NCBI GenBank assembly: GCA_027352645.1
Contig: DAIEIL010000071.1
Location: 1 to 24,489 of the forward strand
Direction: 5' to 3'
DNA: 24,489 nt
Origin: Rhodobiaceae bacterium
Lineage (GTDB): Bacteria > Pseudomonadota > Alphaproteobacteria > Parvibaculales > Parvibaculaceae
The number at the start of each line of letters is the position of its first letter. Position 1 is the stretch's first letter. The notes beneath the pieces were generated by a model. That model was not told where the DNA came from. It searched no databases and saw only the letters and a program-made list of their open reading frames with translations. Positions 1-8,376 of this stretch are shown here, piece after piece. Made by a program: the position numbers and the translations under genes.

Positions 1-234
1 CTGCGCATTCGCGGCATCGCGAACATCGTGCTGACCGGCATCACCACCGATGTCTGCGTCCATACGACCATGCGCGAAGCGAACGATCGCGGGTTCGAAT
101 GCCTGATCCTTGAGGATTGCTGCGGCGCGACGGATCGTTCAAACCACGAACACGCGATCAAGATGGTGAAGATGCAGGGTGGCGTCTTCGGCTCGGTTTC
201 GACCGCCAATGACCTTATTGCGGCGCTGTCTTGA
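1..234 (+). CDS. Isochorismatase-like cysteine hydrolase, C-terminal part (5' end outside window)
   Basis: The reading frame is open from the first base and ends at TGA 232-234, giving about 77 residues. It contains the segment TGITTDVCVHTTMREANDRG, in which the Cys of DVCV is the nucleophile position of the isochorismatase-like (cysteine hydrolase) superfamily. Members hydrolyse amide or ureide bonds (biuret, triuret, N-carbamoylsarcosine, nicotinamide) through an Asp-Lys-Cys triad; Asp and Lys would lie upstream of the window. It is clearly paralogous to the complete hydrolase at 12589-13263, sharing TTMREANDRGFECL exactly. It is the only plus-strand gene and its end overlaps the end of the convergent GntR gene by 20 bases. 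The substrate cannot be deduced from this fragment; an ureide is plausible from context. Confidence 0.9.
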   Translation: MRIRGIANIVLTGITTDVCVHTTMREANDRGFECLILEDCCGATDRSNHEHAIKMVKMQGGVFGSVSTANDLIAALS

Positions 235-931
235 GCTTGACGCCCGCGGCCCCACGTCCGGCCTGGGCGCGGGCTTCATGCAGCATGTGCAGCGTGAACT
301 TGCGCACTTCCATTCGGCTCTCGGTGATATGCGCCCGCAGAAGGATCTGCGCCTCCGTCACATTGCGCCGCGCGATCAATCTCAACACTTTCGCGTGCTC
401 TTCATAGGTAACGTCGACACGCCGCGCATTGAGGAAGTCGAGACGACGAATGATGCGGATCTTCTCGGTAATGTCGCCATGGATGCGCGCCATCTCGGTA
501 TTGCCCGCGGCCTTCACCAGCGATGAATGGAATGCCTCGTCAAGTGCCGCCACCTTGCGCGCGTCCTGCTCCCGCTCGGCCGCGGGCACAAGCCATGTCT
601 CCCTGAGCTCCTTGAGAACGGCGGGCTCATCCGACTGGCATATGCGCTCGACGGCGGCGCATTCGATGATGATGCGCAAATCATAGAGTTCATCGAAACG
701 CACGAAGTCGAAGGGCCGGATATGCCATCCGCTGCGGAACTCGACTTCGACATAGCCCTCATGCCTCAGCCGGTAAAGCGCATCGCGCACCGGCGTTCGC
801 GACAGGCCGTATCGCTCGGCCAACTCCGTTTCGGTAAAGCGGTCTCCGGGCAAAAGCCGGAAGTCGAAGATATCGGCCTTGATCTGGAGATAAACCGTTT
901 CCGCCGCGCGATTGGCCTTTTTGGTAAGCAT
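215..931 (-). CDS. GntR-family transcriptional regulator, FCD (FadR-like) subgroup
   Basis: A 238-residue protein of normal length for the FCD subgroup. The N-terminal winged helix-turn-helix is clear (TETELAERYGLSRTPVRDAL at about residues 33-52), followed by an all-alpha ligand-binding FCD domain. ATG at 931 was chosen because CGGAAG stands five bases upstream; an upstream TTG at 949 is possible but lacks a ribosome site. It is the last gene behind an importer operon, 20 bases after the ATPase stop, so it is probably co-transcribed with it. FCD regulators usually bind TNGTNNNACNA-type palindromes and respond to small metabolites; the CTTGTATACAAG palindrome at 5756-5767 upstream of the operon is a good candidate target. 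A purine or nucleoside effector is inferred from context only. Confidence 0.93.
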   Translation of the reverse strand: MLTKKANRAAETVYLQIKADIFDFRLLPGDRFTETELAERYGLSRTPVRDALYRLRHEGYVEVEFRSGWHIRPFDFVRFDELYDLRIIIECAAVERICQSDEPAVLKELRETWLVPAAEREQDARKVAALDEAFHSSLVKAAGNTEMARIHGDITEKIRIIRRLDFLNARRVDVTYEEHAKVLRLIARRNVTEAQILLRAHITESRMEVRKFTLHMLHEARAQAGRGAAGVKLKTAPQ

Positions 932-951
932 GATACTTCCGCAATGCAAGC

Positions 952-2493
952 CTAATGGCCTGCCATGCTACGTCCTATATTCGTGCGATCCGCCTGCTCG
1001 ATCGGCGTCTCATAGACGATCTTTCCATCGAACATGACAAGGATACGATCGGAAAGCTCCAGCAATTCGTCGAGATCTTCGCTGACGAGAAGCACCGCAG
1101 CACCTCGATTCCTCGCCTCCACGATCTGTCCGTGAATATCGGCAACGGCTGCGAAATCAAGTCCAAACACTGGATTGGCCGCGACGAGCACATCGACCTG
1201 ACCGCCGAGTTCGCGCGCAAGTACGGCGCGCTGCACATTGCCGCCGGAAAGCGTGGCGATAGGCGCATCGGGCGACGAGGTTTTCACGCGATAGCGCTCA
1301 ATGAGCCCTCGTGCCTCCGCCCTCATGCGCGACTTGCTCAGCCACACGCCCTTGGAGAATGGCGGTTGATCGAAGTTGCGAAACGCCATGTTCTCGGCAA
1401 CGCTCATCCGCCCGACACAGGCATTATGCAGCGGCTCTTCAGGAAGAAGCGCAAGCTTGTGGCGCAACATCTCCGCGCGCGTCGCATGATAGGTGTCGCC
1501 CTGCACCGTGATCGCGCCGCCCGTTAGTGGCCTTTGTCCCGCCAGAACCTCCACAAGCTCGCTTTGCCCGTTGCCGGAGACGCCGGCTATGCCGACGATC
1601 TCACCCGCCGCGACATCGAGATCGACGCCATTGACAGCGGCATCACCATTCTCGTCATCCGCGGTCAGCCCACGCACCTGCAGGCATATCACACCCGGCG
1701 CCCGTTCCGTCCGCGTCGCCGCGGGCGCGATGTCGCGCTCGCCAATCATCATCTTCGCCATCGCATCGACGGTGAGGTCGGCCACCTTTCCGCCGCCGAC
1801 ATAGTGTCCGCGGCGCAGTACCGAAACCTCATCGGCATAGGCGAGAACCTCACGGAACTTATGCGTTATGATGAGCACGGTGATTCCGCCCGTATGGGCC
1901 ATATCGCGGACCAGCCCCAGAATCTCGTCGGCCTCCTGCGGCGTAAGCACGGAAGTCGGCTCGTCGAGAATGAGAAACCGCGCATTAAGATAGAGCTGCT
2001 TGAGAATTTCGGCCTTCTGTTTCTCTCCCGCAGCAAGGCTTGCCACAGGCAGGTCCAGCGGCACCGAGAAAGGCATGCTGTCGACGAAAGCGGAAAGTTC
2101 CGCACGCTCTTTCTTCCAATCGATGAAGGCGGTTACATGCGAGCGCCCCATGACGAGATTCTCGAGAACCGTCATTGAGGGGACCAGCGTGAAGTGCTGA
2201 TAGACCATGCCGATGCCGAGCATGTGAGCCTGGCGCGGATTGTCGATTTCGACTTCCTTGTCATTGACCATCACCGCGCCCGTATCCGGCGTGTAGAAGC
2301 CCATGATGCATTTGACGAGGGTGGACTTGCCCGCGCCGTTCTCGCCGAGCAGCGCATGAACGGAACCGGCCTCGACCCGCAGGGACACGCTGGCAAGAGC
2401 GGCGATGCCACCGAAGCTCTTGCTCATGTCGACGACTTCCAGCTTCACCGCTTTTTGCGGCGGGACGGGCTCATGAACCAGCGCACTCGTCAT
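952..2493 (-). CDS. ABC transporter ATP-binding protein, BMP/nucleoside (simple-sugar-like) type, importer 1
   Basis: A 513-residue double ATPase. The first nucleotide-binding domain has Walker A GENGAGKST (about residues 50-58), signature SLAAGEKQK and Walker B LILDEPTSVLT. The second half has the degenerate Walker A (GVSGNGQSE) and ANPVFGLD Walker B with an SGGNVQR signature, as is normal for the RbsA/NupO-like family in which one polypeptide supplies both sites. It energises uptake through the permeases encoded just upstream. A strong AGGAGG seven bases before ATG 2493 supports the start, and the gap to the preceding permease stop is 9 bases. Context with BMP-type binding proteins points to nucleosides or nucleobases rather than sugars; the exact substrate is inferred. 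Confidence 0.95.
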   Translation of the reverse strand: MTSALVHEPVPPQKAVKLEVVDMSKSFGGIAALASVSLRVEAGSVHALLGENGAGKSTLVKCIMGFYTPDTGAVMVNDKEVEIDNPRQAHMLGIGMVYQHFTLVPSMTVLENLVMGRSHVTAFIDWKKERAELSAFVDSMPFSVPLDLPVASLAAGEKQKAEILKQLYLNARFLILDEPTSVLTPQEADEILGLVRDMAHTGGITVLIITHKFREVLAYADEVSVLRRGHYVGGGKVADLTVDAMAKMMIGERDIAPAATRTERAPGVICLQVRGLTADDENGDAAVNGVDLDVAAGEIVGIAGVSGNGQSELVEVLAGQRPLTGGAITVQGDTYHATRAEMLRHKLALLPEEPLHNACVGRMSVAENMAFRNFDQPPFSKGVWLSKSRMRAEARGLIERYRVKTSSPDAPIATLSGGNVQRAVLARELGGQVDVLVAANPVFGLDFAAVADIHGQIVEARNRGAAVLLVSEDLDELLELSDRILVMFDGKIVYETPIEQADRTNIGRSMAGH

Positions 2494-2502
2494 GGGATCC
2501 TC

Positions 2503-3432
2503 CTACCGCGTTACGCTGAGTTCGCCGGGAGCACCCGCAATGTGCCGGTGCGACGACGAGGAAAGGACGAGAATGAGCAAGGTGAGCACATAGGGCGCCG
2601 CGTTGAAGAGATAATAGCCTTGCGTCACGCCGACCGATTGCAGCGCCGGCCCCAGTGCACTTGCGCCGCCGAAGAGAAGCGACGCCCAAAGGCAATTCAT
2701 CGGGTTCCAGCGCGCGAAGATGACCAGCGCCACAGCCGTGATGCCCTGACCGCTCGAGAGTCCCTCGTTCCAGCTTCCGGGATAGTAAAGCGAGAGGAAG
2801 GACCCGCCGACACCCGCCATGAAGCCGCCAAAGGCCGTTGCCGCGAGACGAACGGCAAGTGGCGAGTATCCCATGGCGCGCGCGGCATCCGAACTATCGC
2901 CGACGATCCGCAGGATGAGGCCCCAGCGCGTATTGCGCAGCGCCCAGAGGAACACAGGCGCGAGTACGACGCCGATGATGAAGAGAGCATTGATCTTCAA
3001 TGCCGACTGAACCTGTTGCAGATCGCTCCACCAGCCAAAATTGATCGACGGCAGGTTCGGTGCCTGCGGCTGCACCAGCGGCTTTCCAAGATAGAAGGCA
3101 AGGCCTGTTCCCAACAGCATCAGCGCGATGCCAACCGCGATGTCATTGACCTTGGGTAGGCTGCAAATACCTGCGTGAAGCATGCCGAATGCAATGCCGA
3201 CCAGCCCCGCAACCAGCACACCGAGCCAGGGCGAACCCGTGAGATAGGCAATGCCATAGCCGCTCATCGCGCCCATGATCAGTGTGCCTTCCAGACCCAA
3301 ATTGATGCGGCCGCTTTTCTCCGTCACCATTTCGCCAAGGCTGACGAACAGAAACGGCGTCGAGATGCGGATCGCCCCGGCGAAAATGGCGAGCGGAACT
3401 CCCCACCAGCCGATAGAGGTTTCATCCATCAT
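2503..3432 (-). CDS. ABC transporter permease, BMP/nucleoside type, importer 1 (second permease)
   Basis: A 309-residue hydrophobic inner-membrane protein of the branched-chain amino acid/nucleoside permease superfamily (YufQ/NupQ-like). The conserved N-terminal pattern is visible: a first membrane segment ending in FVSLGEMVTEKSGRINLGLEGT, the family hallmark (E-x-G-x-x-N-x-G-x-E-G). Several further strongly hydrophobic segments follow, with the EAA-like cytoplasmic loop around GLILRIVGDSSDAARAMG. It forms the heterodimeric channel with the permease at 3429-4541; the two genes overlap as ATGA, indicating translational coupling. It is paralogous to the permease at 7437-8360. Confidence 0.94.
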   Translation of the reverse strand: MMDETSIGWWGVPLAIFAGAIRISTPFLFVSLGEMVTEKSGRINLGLEGTLIMGAMSGYGIAYLTGSPWLGVLVAGLVGIAFGMLHAGICSLPKVNDIAVGIALMLLGTGLAFYLGKPLVQPQAPNLPSINFGWWSDLQQVQSALKINALFIIGVVLAPVFLWALRNTRWGLILRIVGDSSDAARAMGYSPLAVRLAATAFGGFMAGVGGSFLSLYYPGSWNEGLSSGQGITAVALVIFARWNPMNCLWASLLFGGASALGPALQSVGVTQGYYLFNAAPYVLTLLILVLSSSSHRHIAGAPGELSVTR

Positions 3433-4541
3433 TCGGCTCCTTTGGCTGCGGCGACCGCGCTCGTTCGCGGTTTGATGCGCGGGAGCCAGCCAAGAATATT
3501 GAGATGCCCCTGCACGCTCTCGCTCGCGAGCAGAATGACGAAGATGATGCCCTGCAGAACGACGACGCTCGCATCGGGCATGTCGAGTCTGCGTTGCAGC
3601 AATCCGCCGCTCGCGTCGATGCCGCCAAGGAGAATGGCGACCGGAATGACGATCAGCGGATTTTGCCGGGCGAGAAAAGCGACGAGAATGCCCGTCAGCC
3701 CATAGCCGGACGCGATGGTCGCGTTGGCGCGTCCCTGAACGGCTGCAACTTCTATCATGCCGCCGAGCCCGGCCGCCGCGCCACCAAGGAAAGTCACGAC
3801 GAGGATAAGCCGTCCAACCGGCAGGCCCGCCATGCGCGCCGCCCTGACATTGCCGCCGACCATGCGGGCCGCGAATCCGAAAGTCGTGTGAAACATGAGC
3901 ACATAGGCGACGATGCAGAAGAGCAGGCCGAAGATAAGCCCCACATGAATGTCCATGCCGGGGATGTTGCCGAGCATGGCCCAGTCCGGAAGCGCGCGCG
4001 TCGATGGCTTGTTGAGGCTCGTCGGATCTCGCATCGGCCCCTCGACCATCTGGTTGAGGACGGCGATGCAGATATAGGACAGCAGCAGGCTCGAGATCGT
4101 TTCATTGACGCCGCGCCAATGCCTGAGCGCGCCCGCGCTTGCGATGATCGCGCCGCCGGCGCACATCCCCGCGATTACCATGACGCCCTGCACGATCAGC
4201 GCAGGTGCATTCATGTCGGAAAGGAGCAGGCCAGCTGCGGCAGCGGCAAGACCACCCAGCACAAATGCCCCCTCACCCCCGATGATGACCATGCCCATCT
4301 GCGCTGGAAGCGCGGTGCACAAGGCCGTCAACAGTAATGGCGCAGATCGCAGCAGCGTGTTCTGCCACGAGAACCAGGAGCCGAAAGCCCCCATATACAT
4401 CAGATCGTAGACATCGAGAGGATTGACGCCGGACAAGGCGACGAAGATGCCGAAGACAATCAGGCTGAGCACGATGGCGAAAAGAGAGACGGCGAAAATT
4501 TTCGCTCCGGCTCCAAAACGCAATACCAGATCACTGTTCAT
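3429..4541 (-). CDS. ABC transporter permease, BMP/nucleoside type, importer 1 (first permease)
   Basis: A 370-residue multi-spanning inner-membrane protein of the YufP/NupP-like family. After a first membrane segment near the N-terminus it carries LLRSAPLLLTALCTALPAQM followed by GMVIIGGEGAFVLGG, the usual G-x-E-G region, and later a cytoplasmic loop (FGFAARMVGGNVRAARMAGL) of the type that contacts the ATPase. It pairs with the second permease, whose start overlaps its stop by 4 bases. The binding-protein gene lies 41 bases upstream. The ribosome site before ATG 4541 is weak, but the alignment of the first membrane helix supports this start. Confidence 0.93.
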   Translation of the reverse strand: MNSDLVLRFGAGAKIFAVSLFAIVLSLIVFGIFVALSGVNPLDVYDLMYMGAFGSWFSWQNTLLRSAPLLLTALCTALPAQMGMVIIGGEGAFVLGGLAAAAAGLLLSDMNAPALIVQGVMVIAGMCAGGAIIASAGALRHWRGVNETISSLLLSYICIAVLNQMVEGPMRDPTSLNKPSTRALPDWAMLGNIPGMDIHVGLIFGLLFCIVAYVLMFHTTFGFAARMVGGNVRAARMAGLPVGRLILVVTFLGGAAAGLGGMIEVAAVQGRANATIASGYGLTGILVAFLARQNPLIVIPVAILLGGIDASGGLLQRRLDMPDASVVVLQGIIFVILLASESVQGHLNILGWLPRIKPRTSAVAAAKGAE

Positions 4542-4582
4542 ATTCGGTCCCGTCCGGCGTCAAGTACAGGTTCAGGCAGGAC

Positions 4583-5707
4583 TCACGAGGTCGAACCGAT
4601 GACGCCTTCGACGAGATAGCTCATCGATTCCAGCGCGATATCGGTCTGTCCTTGCGACACGCTCGCCGCAATCACGGTGTTGCCCTTGTTGTCCTTGATC
4701 GGGCCCTTGAAGATGACGAATGTTCCGGCCTCCAACTGGGCTTTCACGGCGTCAGCCTGCTTGCGCGCAGCGGCGCCAACCATCGCGCCATAGGGCGAGG
4801 TCTTGACGATCTTCTCCTTCAGGCCGCCGCGCACGAGATGCGGAATGGTCTTGCCCGCCAGCACATCGGCCACGAAGGACGGATAGAGCACTTCCCAGTT
4901 CCATTCGGCACCGGTGAGATAGCCCTTGGGTGCGAGCGCCGCCTGATTGGCGTGATAGCCGGTCGTGAACATGCCGCGCTTCTCAGCCGTCTCGACGACG
5001 ACCTTGGGGCTGTCCACATGGCAGGTGACGACGTCAATGCCCTGATCGGCCATGCTGTTTGTGGCTTCGGCTTCCTTGACCGGCATCGACCAGTCGCCCG
5101 TGAAGATCACCTGCGTGGTGATCGAGGGATCGACCGAACGTGCGCCGAGCGTGAAGGCGTTGATGTTGCGAAGAACCTGCGGGATGGGCTTTGCCGCGAT
5201 GAAGCCGAGTTTCTTCGACTTCGTCGCGTGACCCGCCACGATTCCCGACAGATATTCGGCCTCGTCGATATAGCCGAAATAGCTGTGTGCATTGTCCGGC
5301 TCGCCCTCTTTCCATAGGCCGCCACAATGCATGAACGTGACATCCGGATATTTCTTCGCGAGCTTCAGAACATAGGGATCGAAATATCCGAACGAGGTCG
5401 GGAAGATGAGCTTCGCGCCATCGAGATTGATCATGCTTTCCATGGTCTTCTCGACATCGACGGTCTCGGGAACGCGCTCTTCCTCGGTGACCTTCACACC
5501 GGGAAGCTTCTTGAGCGCGGCCGCGCCTTGCGCATGCGCCTGATTGTAACCGTAGTCGTCGCGCGGACCGACATAGATGAAGCCGACGGACAGCGATCCC
5601 GCCGCGAGCGCACGCCCGAAGGGCAGCGACGACACAGCGAGGCCGGCAGCGCCCACGGCGCCCGACAGAAGAAGAGAACGACGTGAAATTTCGAGCTTGT
5701 TCGACAC
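4583..5707 (-). CDS. BMP/PnrA-like periplasmic substrate-binding protein, importer 1
   Basis: A 374-residue binding protein of the BMP (PnrA/Med) family, whose characterised members bind purine nucleosides or bases. The N-terminus carries a twin-arginine signal (SRRSLLLSG, residues 8-16, then a hydrophobic stretch ending ALAAG), so the protein is likely exported folded by Tat. The mature start shows the family pattern VGFIYVGPRDDYGYNQAHAQG, with the aromatic residues that stack on the base. The start is GTG at 5707, with GAGGGG nine bases before it. It is the first gene of importer operon 1, behind a 228-base leader containing the CTTGTATACAAG palindrome. It resembles but is not identical to the binding protein at 6234-7322, so the two importers probably differ in ligand. 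Confidence 0.94.
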   Translation of the reverse strand: MSNKLEISRRSLLLSGAVGAAGLAVSSLPFGRALAAGSLSVGFIYVGPRDDYGYNQAHAQGAAALKKLPGVKVTEEERVPETVDVEKTMESMINLDGAKLIFPTSFGYFDPYVLKLAKKYPDVTFMHCGGLWKEGEPDNAHSYFGYIDEAEYLSGIVAGHATKSKKLGFIAAKPIPQVLRNINAFTLGARSVDPSITTQVIFTGDWSMPVKEAEATNSMADQGIDVVTCHVDSPKVVVETAEKRGMFTTGYHANQAALAPKGYLTGAEWNWEVLYPSFVADVLAGKTIPHLVRGGLKEKIVKTSPYGAMVGAAARKQADAVKAQLEAGTFVIFKGPIKDNKGNTVIAASVSQGQTDIALESMSYLVEGVIGSTS

Positions 5708-5755
5708 GGTGACTTACCCCTCAGCACCTTCGGCCATCCCCTCATGGGAGCCAAT

Positions 5756-5767
5756 CTTGTATACAAG
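5756..5767. promoter_or_regulatory. Perfect palindrome CTTGTATACAAG, candidate GntR/FCD operator
   Basis: A 12-base perfect palindrome about 50 bases upstream of the GTG of the importer 1 binding protein. It fits the TNGTNNNACNA pattern known for FCD-type GntR regulators, and such a regulator is the last gene of this same operon (215-931). The central TATACA could double as a -10 element, in which case repressor binding would block the promoter directly. No convincing -35 could be assigned. Autoregulation of the operon by its GntR protein is an inference. Confidence 0.55.
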
Positions 5768-5935
5768 AGCAAATGCCGTGCCATGCGCCTCGCAGGGTCC
5801 AAGCCATTGTTTTCATGGAGAGGGGCGCAGCCGCCATCGAACGCAAGCTTGTCCACGCGCACAAAAACCATGCATCAGCACGAACGACTGCATGCAAAAT
5901 CTACAAGGGTGGTGAACGAAACGTCCGTATGCGGC

Positions 5936-6163
5936 TCAGAACCCGTCGAAATGGGCCAGACATCTCGCGCGCTCGTGATCATCCATGAACCCGGCGAGAA
6001 ATGCGTTGCGCGCCATTGTGCGAAGTTCATCCGCAGACAGCGAAAGATGGTCGACGACGGCCGTGAAATTGTTGCCGACATAGCCGTTGCTGTTGCTGTT
6101 GCCGTGGCCGATGCGATCAACGCCGAGAATATCAAGCGCCTCCCACACATATTCCGGGATGCC
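5936..6163 (-). pseudogene. Remnant of an adenosine/adenine deaminase (5' end and catalytic core lost)
   Basis: In one open minus-strand frame there are about 75 residues that match two separate parts of the adenosine/adenine deaminase family. The first, GIPEYVWEALDILGVDRIGHG, corresponds to the stretch after the HAGE motif. The second, GYVGNNFTAVVDHLSLSADE followed by an LRTMARNAFLAGF helix, corresponds to the C-terminal part that normally follows the catalytic SDDP motif. About 80 family residues between them, including the metal-ligand Asp, are missing, and the join is a short NSNSN stretch from an AAC/AGC repeat. Everything before residue GIPEYV is also gone. The catalytic histidines and Asp are absent, so it cannot be an active deaminase. 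It lies between the two importer operons, directly after the terminator of the upstream one. Confidence 0.8.
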
Positions 6164-6171
6164 AAAACAAG

Positions 6172-6207
6172 GAGGGCCGCGCCGCTTCAGAAAAGCGGGC
6201 GGCCCTC
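6172..6207 (-). terminator. Rho-independent-type terminator after the importer 2 operon
   Basis: An inverted repeat with perfect outer arms of 9 bases (6172-6180 with 6199-6207) and 6 further inner pairs (6182-6187 with 6193-6198), one bulged base and a five-base loop. On the minus strand it is followed by CTTGTTTTGG, a moderately T-rich tail. It begins about 27 bases after the stop of the binding protein gene at 6234 and abuts the deaminase remnant. Confidence 0.75.
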
Positions 6208-6233
6208 TGTCTCGCTGTCTGGCGACAGCTCAA

Positions 6234-7322
6234 TTACTTCGGCAGATCGCCGACCACGCCTTCAACGAGCCAATCCATGCTCGAGATGCTGCCGTCATCA
6301 AGCACGACGCCCTCAGTGGACTTGGCAATGCCTTTCTGATCCTTGAGCGGGCCCTTGAAGATGACGATCTTGCCGCTCTTGATGCCTTCTTCGGTCGCCT
6401 TGGCCGCGGCGATGACATTGTCGGGCATGTTGTGGTAGGGCGCCATTTCCAGCATGCCGGAAGCTAGGCCGCCCCAGGTGTTGGCTGATTTCCAGGTGCC
6501 GTCGAGCACGTCCTGTACGCGCTTGACGTAGTAGGGACCCCAATTGTTGACCGAGGCGGTGAGCTGGGCGCCCGGAGCGAACTTCAACATGTCCGTCGCT
6601 TCGCCGAAGCCCTTGATGCCGCGCTGGGCATAGACCTGAAGCGGCGCAGTCGAGTCCGTATGCTGCGTGACGATATCGCAGCCCTGGTCGATAAGCGCCT
6701 TGGCCGCATCGCCTTCCTTGCCCGGATCGTACCAGGTGTTGACCATGATGAACTTCAATTTCGCGGCCGGGTTCACGCTACGCATGCCGAGCAGGAACGC
6801 ATTCATGCCCATGATGACTTCGGGGATCGGGATCGAGGCAATATAGCCCGCGACACCGGTCTTCGACATCATGCCGGCGATGACGCCCTGTACGTAGCGT
6901 CCTTCATAGAAGCGCGCCTCATAGACGCTGACATTGCTGGCAAGCTTGTAACCGGCGCAGTGCTCGAAATAGGTCTTCGGGAAGCGCTTCGCCGCCTTGA
7001 TCGTCGGATCCATGTAGCCGAACGACGTCGTGAAAATGAGCTTGTGGCCCTTGGCGGCGAGGTTGGCGATGACGCGCTCGGCATCGGCGCTTTCCGGTAC
7101 GTTTTCGACATAGGTCGTCTTCACCTTGTCGCCGAACTTCTTGACGATATCCATCCGGCCCACATCATGCTGATAGGTCCAGCCGAAATCGCCGACCGGT
7201 CCGAAATAGACGAAGCCGACCTTGAGAACGTCTTCGGCCAACGCCGGCGTGACGATCTTCGGAGCCGCGGCGGTGACAAGCCCGGCTCCCAGAAGTTTGT
7301 TGAAATTTCTACGATTCATCAT
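6234..7322 (-). CDS. BMP/PnrA-like periplasmic substrate-binding protein, importer 2
   Basis: A 362-residue BMP-family binding protein. The N-terminus MMNRRNFNKLLGAG is a Tat-type twin-arginine signal, with a probable cleavage after ALA at about residue 29. The mature part opens with KVGFVYFGPVGDFGWTYQHDVG, equivalent to the ligand-binding start of the importer 1 protein. The start at 7322 was chosen because AAGGAG stands nine bases upstream; a longer form starting at 7358 would place non-signal residues ahead of the twin arginines. It follows the permease at 7437-8360 after a gap of 114 bases and is the last gene before a terminator. Ligand: a purine, nucleoside or related heterocycle by family and context. 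Confidence 0.94.
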   Translation of the reverse strand: MMNRRNFNKLLGAGLVTAAAPKIVTPALAEDVLKVGFVYFGPVGDFGWTYQHDVGRMDIVKKFGDKVKTTYVENVPESADAERVIANLAAKGHKLIFTTSFGYMDPTIKAAKRFPKTYFEHCAGYKLASNVSVYEARFYEGRYVQGVIAGMMSKTGVAGYIASIPIPEVIMGMNAFLLGMRSVNPAAKLKFIMVNTWYDPGKEGDAAKALIDQGCDIVTQHTDSTAPLQVYAQRGIKGFGEATDMLKFAPGAQLTASVNNWGPYYVKRVQDVLDGTWKSANTWGGLASGMLEMAPYHNMPDNVIAAAKATEEGIKSGKIVIFKGPLKDQKGIAKSTEGVVLDDGSISSMDWLVEGVVGDLPK

Positions 7323-7436
7323 TGAAGCAGACTCCTTGTCATTTACTGGCCCATTCAAAGCCCGAAGACCGTCCGTAAACTGTCCCTGGAGCGACCCCCA
7401 AGGTCTCGTAACCTCGCCCCATTGCGGGCGATTTCC

Positions 7437-8360
7437 TTATCCCGCCGCGTGGAATGTCTTTCCGAGACTTGCGGGGGCGTTGAGCCTGATGCGCTTTCGA
7501 TCGCGCGAAATCGCAACCAGCACCACGACCGTCGATGCGTAAGGCAGCGCCGAAATGAACTGCGACGGGATGTGGACACCGAAGCCCTGGATGTAGAGCG
7601 ACAGGTACATGATGCTGCCGAAGAGATAGGCGCCGACGACAAGCCAGAATGGACGCCACGTCGCGAAGACCACGAGCGCCAGCGCGATCCATCCGCGCCC
7701 GGCCGTCATGCCTTCCGACCAGCTGGTGTTGTAGGCAATCGCCATATAGGCACCCGCAAGGCCCGCCATGCCTCCGCCGAACATCACCGCGAGATAACGG
7801 ATCTTGATGACGGGAAAGCCGATCGCATGCGCGGCATCATGGGAGTCACCGACCGCGCGCAGCACGAGACCCGCATGTGTCTTGAAGAGAAACCAATAGA
7901 TCGCGCAGACGAGAGCGAAGCTCAGATAGACCAGAACGTCCTGTCCGAAAAAAACGGGACCGAAGAACGGAATGTCCGAAAGTCCGGGAACGTGAATCTG
8001 CGGCAGCCGCTTCACCACCATGCCGACATAGGCCTTGCCTATCAATGCGCTGAGGCCCGTACCGAAGATGGTAAGTGCAAGCCCCGTCGCAACCTGATTC
8101 GAGAGGAAGGAGAGCGTCAGAACCGCGAAGATGAGCGACGTGAGAACGCCCGCAGAAACGCCCGCTAGAATGCCCAGCGTCGAGCTGCCTGTCGTCACGG
8201 CAACGGCGAACGCAATGACGGCGCTGACCAGCATCATGCCTTCAACACCAAGATTGAGTACGCCTGCGCGTTCTGCGACGAGTTCGCCTGCAGCGGCGAG
8301 AAGCAACGGCGTCGAAGCGACAACGACGCTGAGAAGGAAACTTGTGTAGTGAAAGTCCAT
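7437..8360 (-). CDS. ABC transporter permease, BMP/nucleoside type, importer 2 (second permease)
   Basis: A 307-residue hydrophobic protein starting MDFHYTSFLLSVVVASTPLL, with the family hallmark GELVAERAGVLNLGVEGMM right after the first membrane segment and a cytoplasmic coupling loop VLRAVGDSHDAAHAIG. It is the counterpart of the permease at 2503-3432. The open frame extends upstream to 8699, but that stretch is the antisense of the preceding permease and is not membrane-like; ATG 8360 has AAAGGGG before it and lies 16 bases after the preceding stop. It forms the channel together with the product of 8377-9459. Confidence 0.94.
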   Translation of the reverse strand: MDFHYTSFLLSVVVASTPLLLAAAGELVAERAGVLNLGVEGMMLVSAVIAFAVAVTTGSSTLGILAGVSAGVLTSLIFAVLTLSFLSNQVATGLALTIFGTGLSALIGKAYVGMVVKRLPQIHVPGLSDIPFFGPVFFGQDVLVYLSFALVCAIYWFLFKTHAGLVLRAVGDSHDAAHAIGFPVIKIRYLAVMFGGGMAGLAGAYMAIAYNTSWSEGMTAGRGWIALALVVFATWRPFWLVVGAYLFGSIMYLSLYIQGFGVHIPSQFISALPYASTVVVLVAISRDRKRIRLNAPASLGKTFHAAG

Positions 8361-8376
8361 GAGTTCGTGGTCCCCT

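Noticed and set aside
2194..3159. A 321-codon plus-strand open frame across the importer 1 ATPase start and permease
   Set aside because: It crosses two real minus-strand genes and has a composition typical of antisense frames.
6083..6101. AAC/AGC repeat as a possible microsatellite or phase-variation tract
   Set aside because: Only about three units, and it is better explained as the junction in the decayed deaminase gene.
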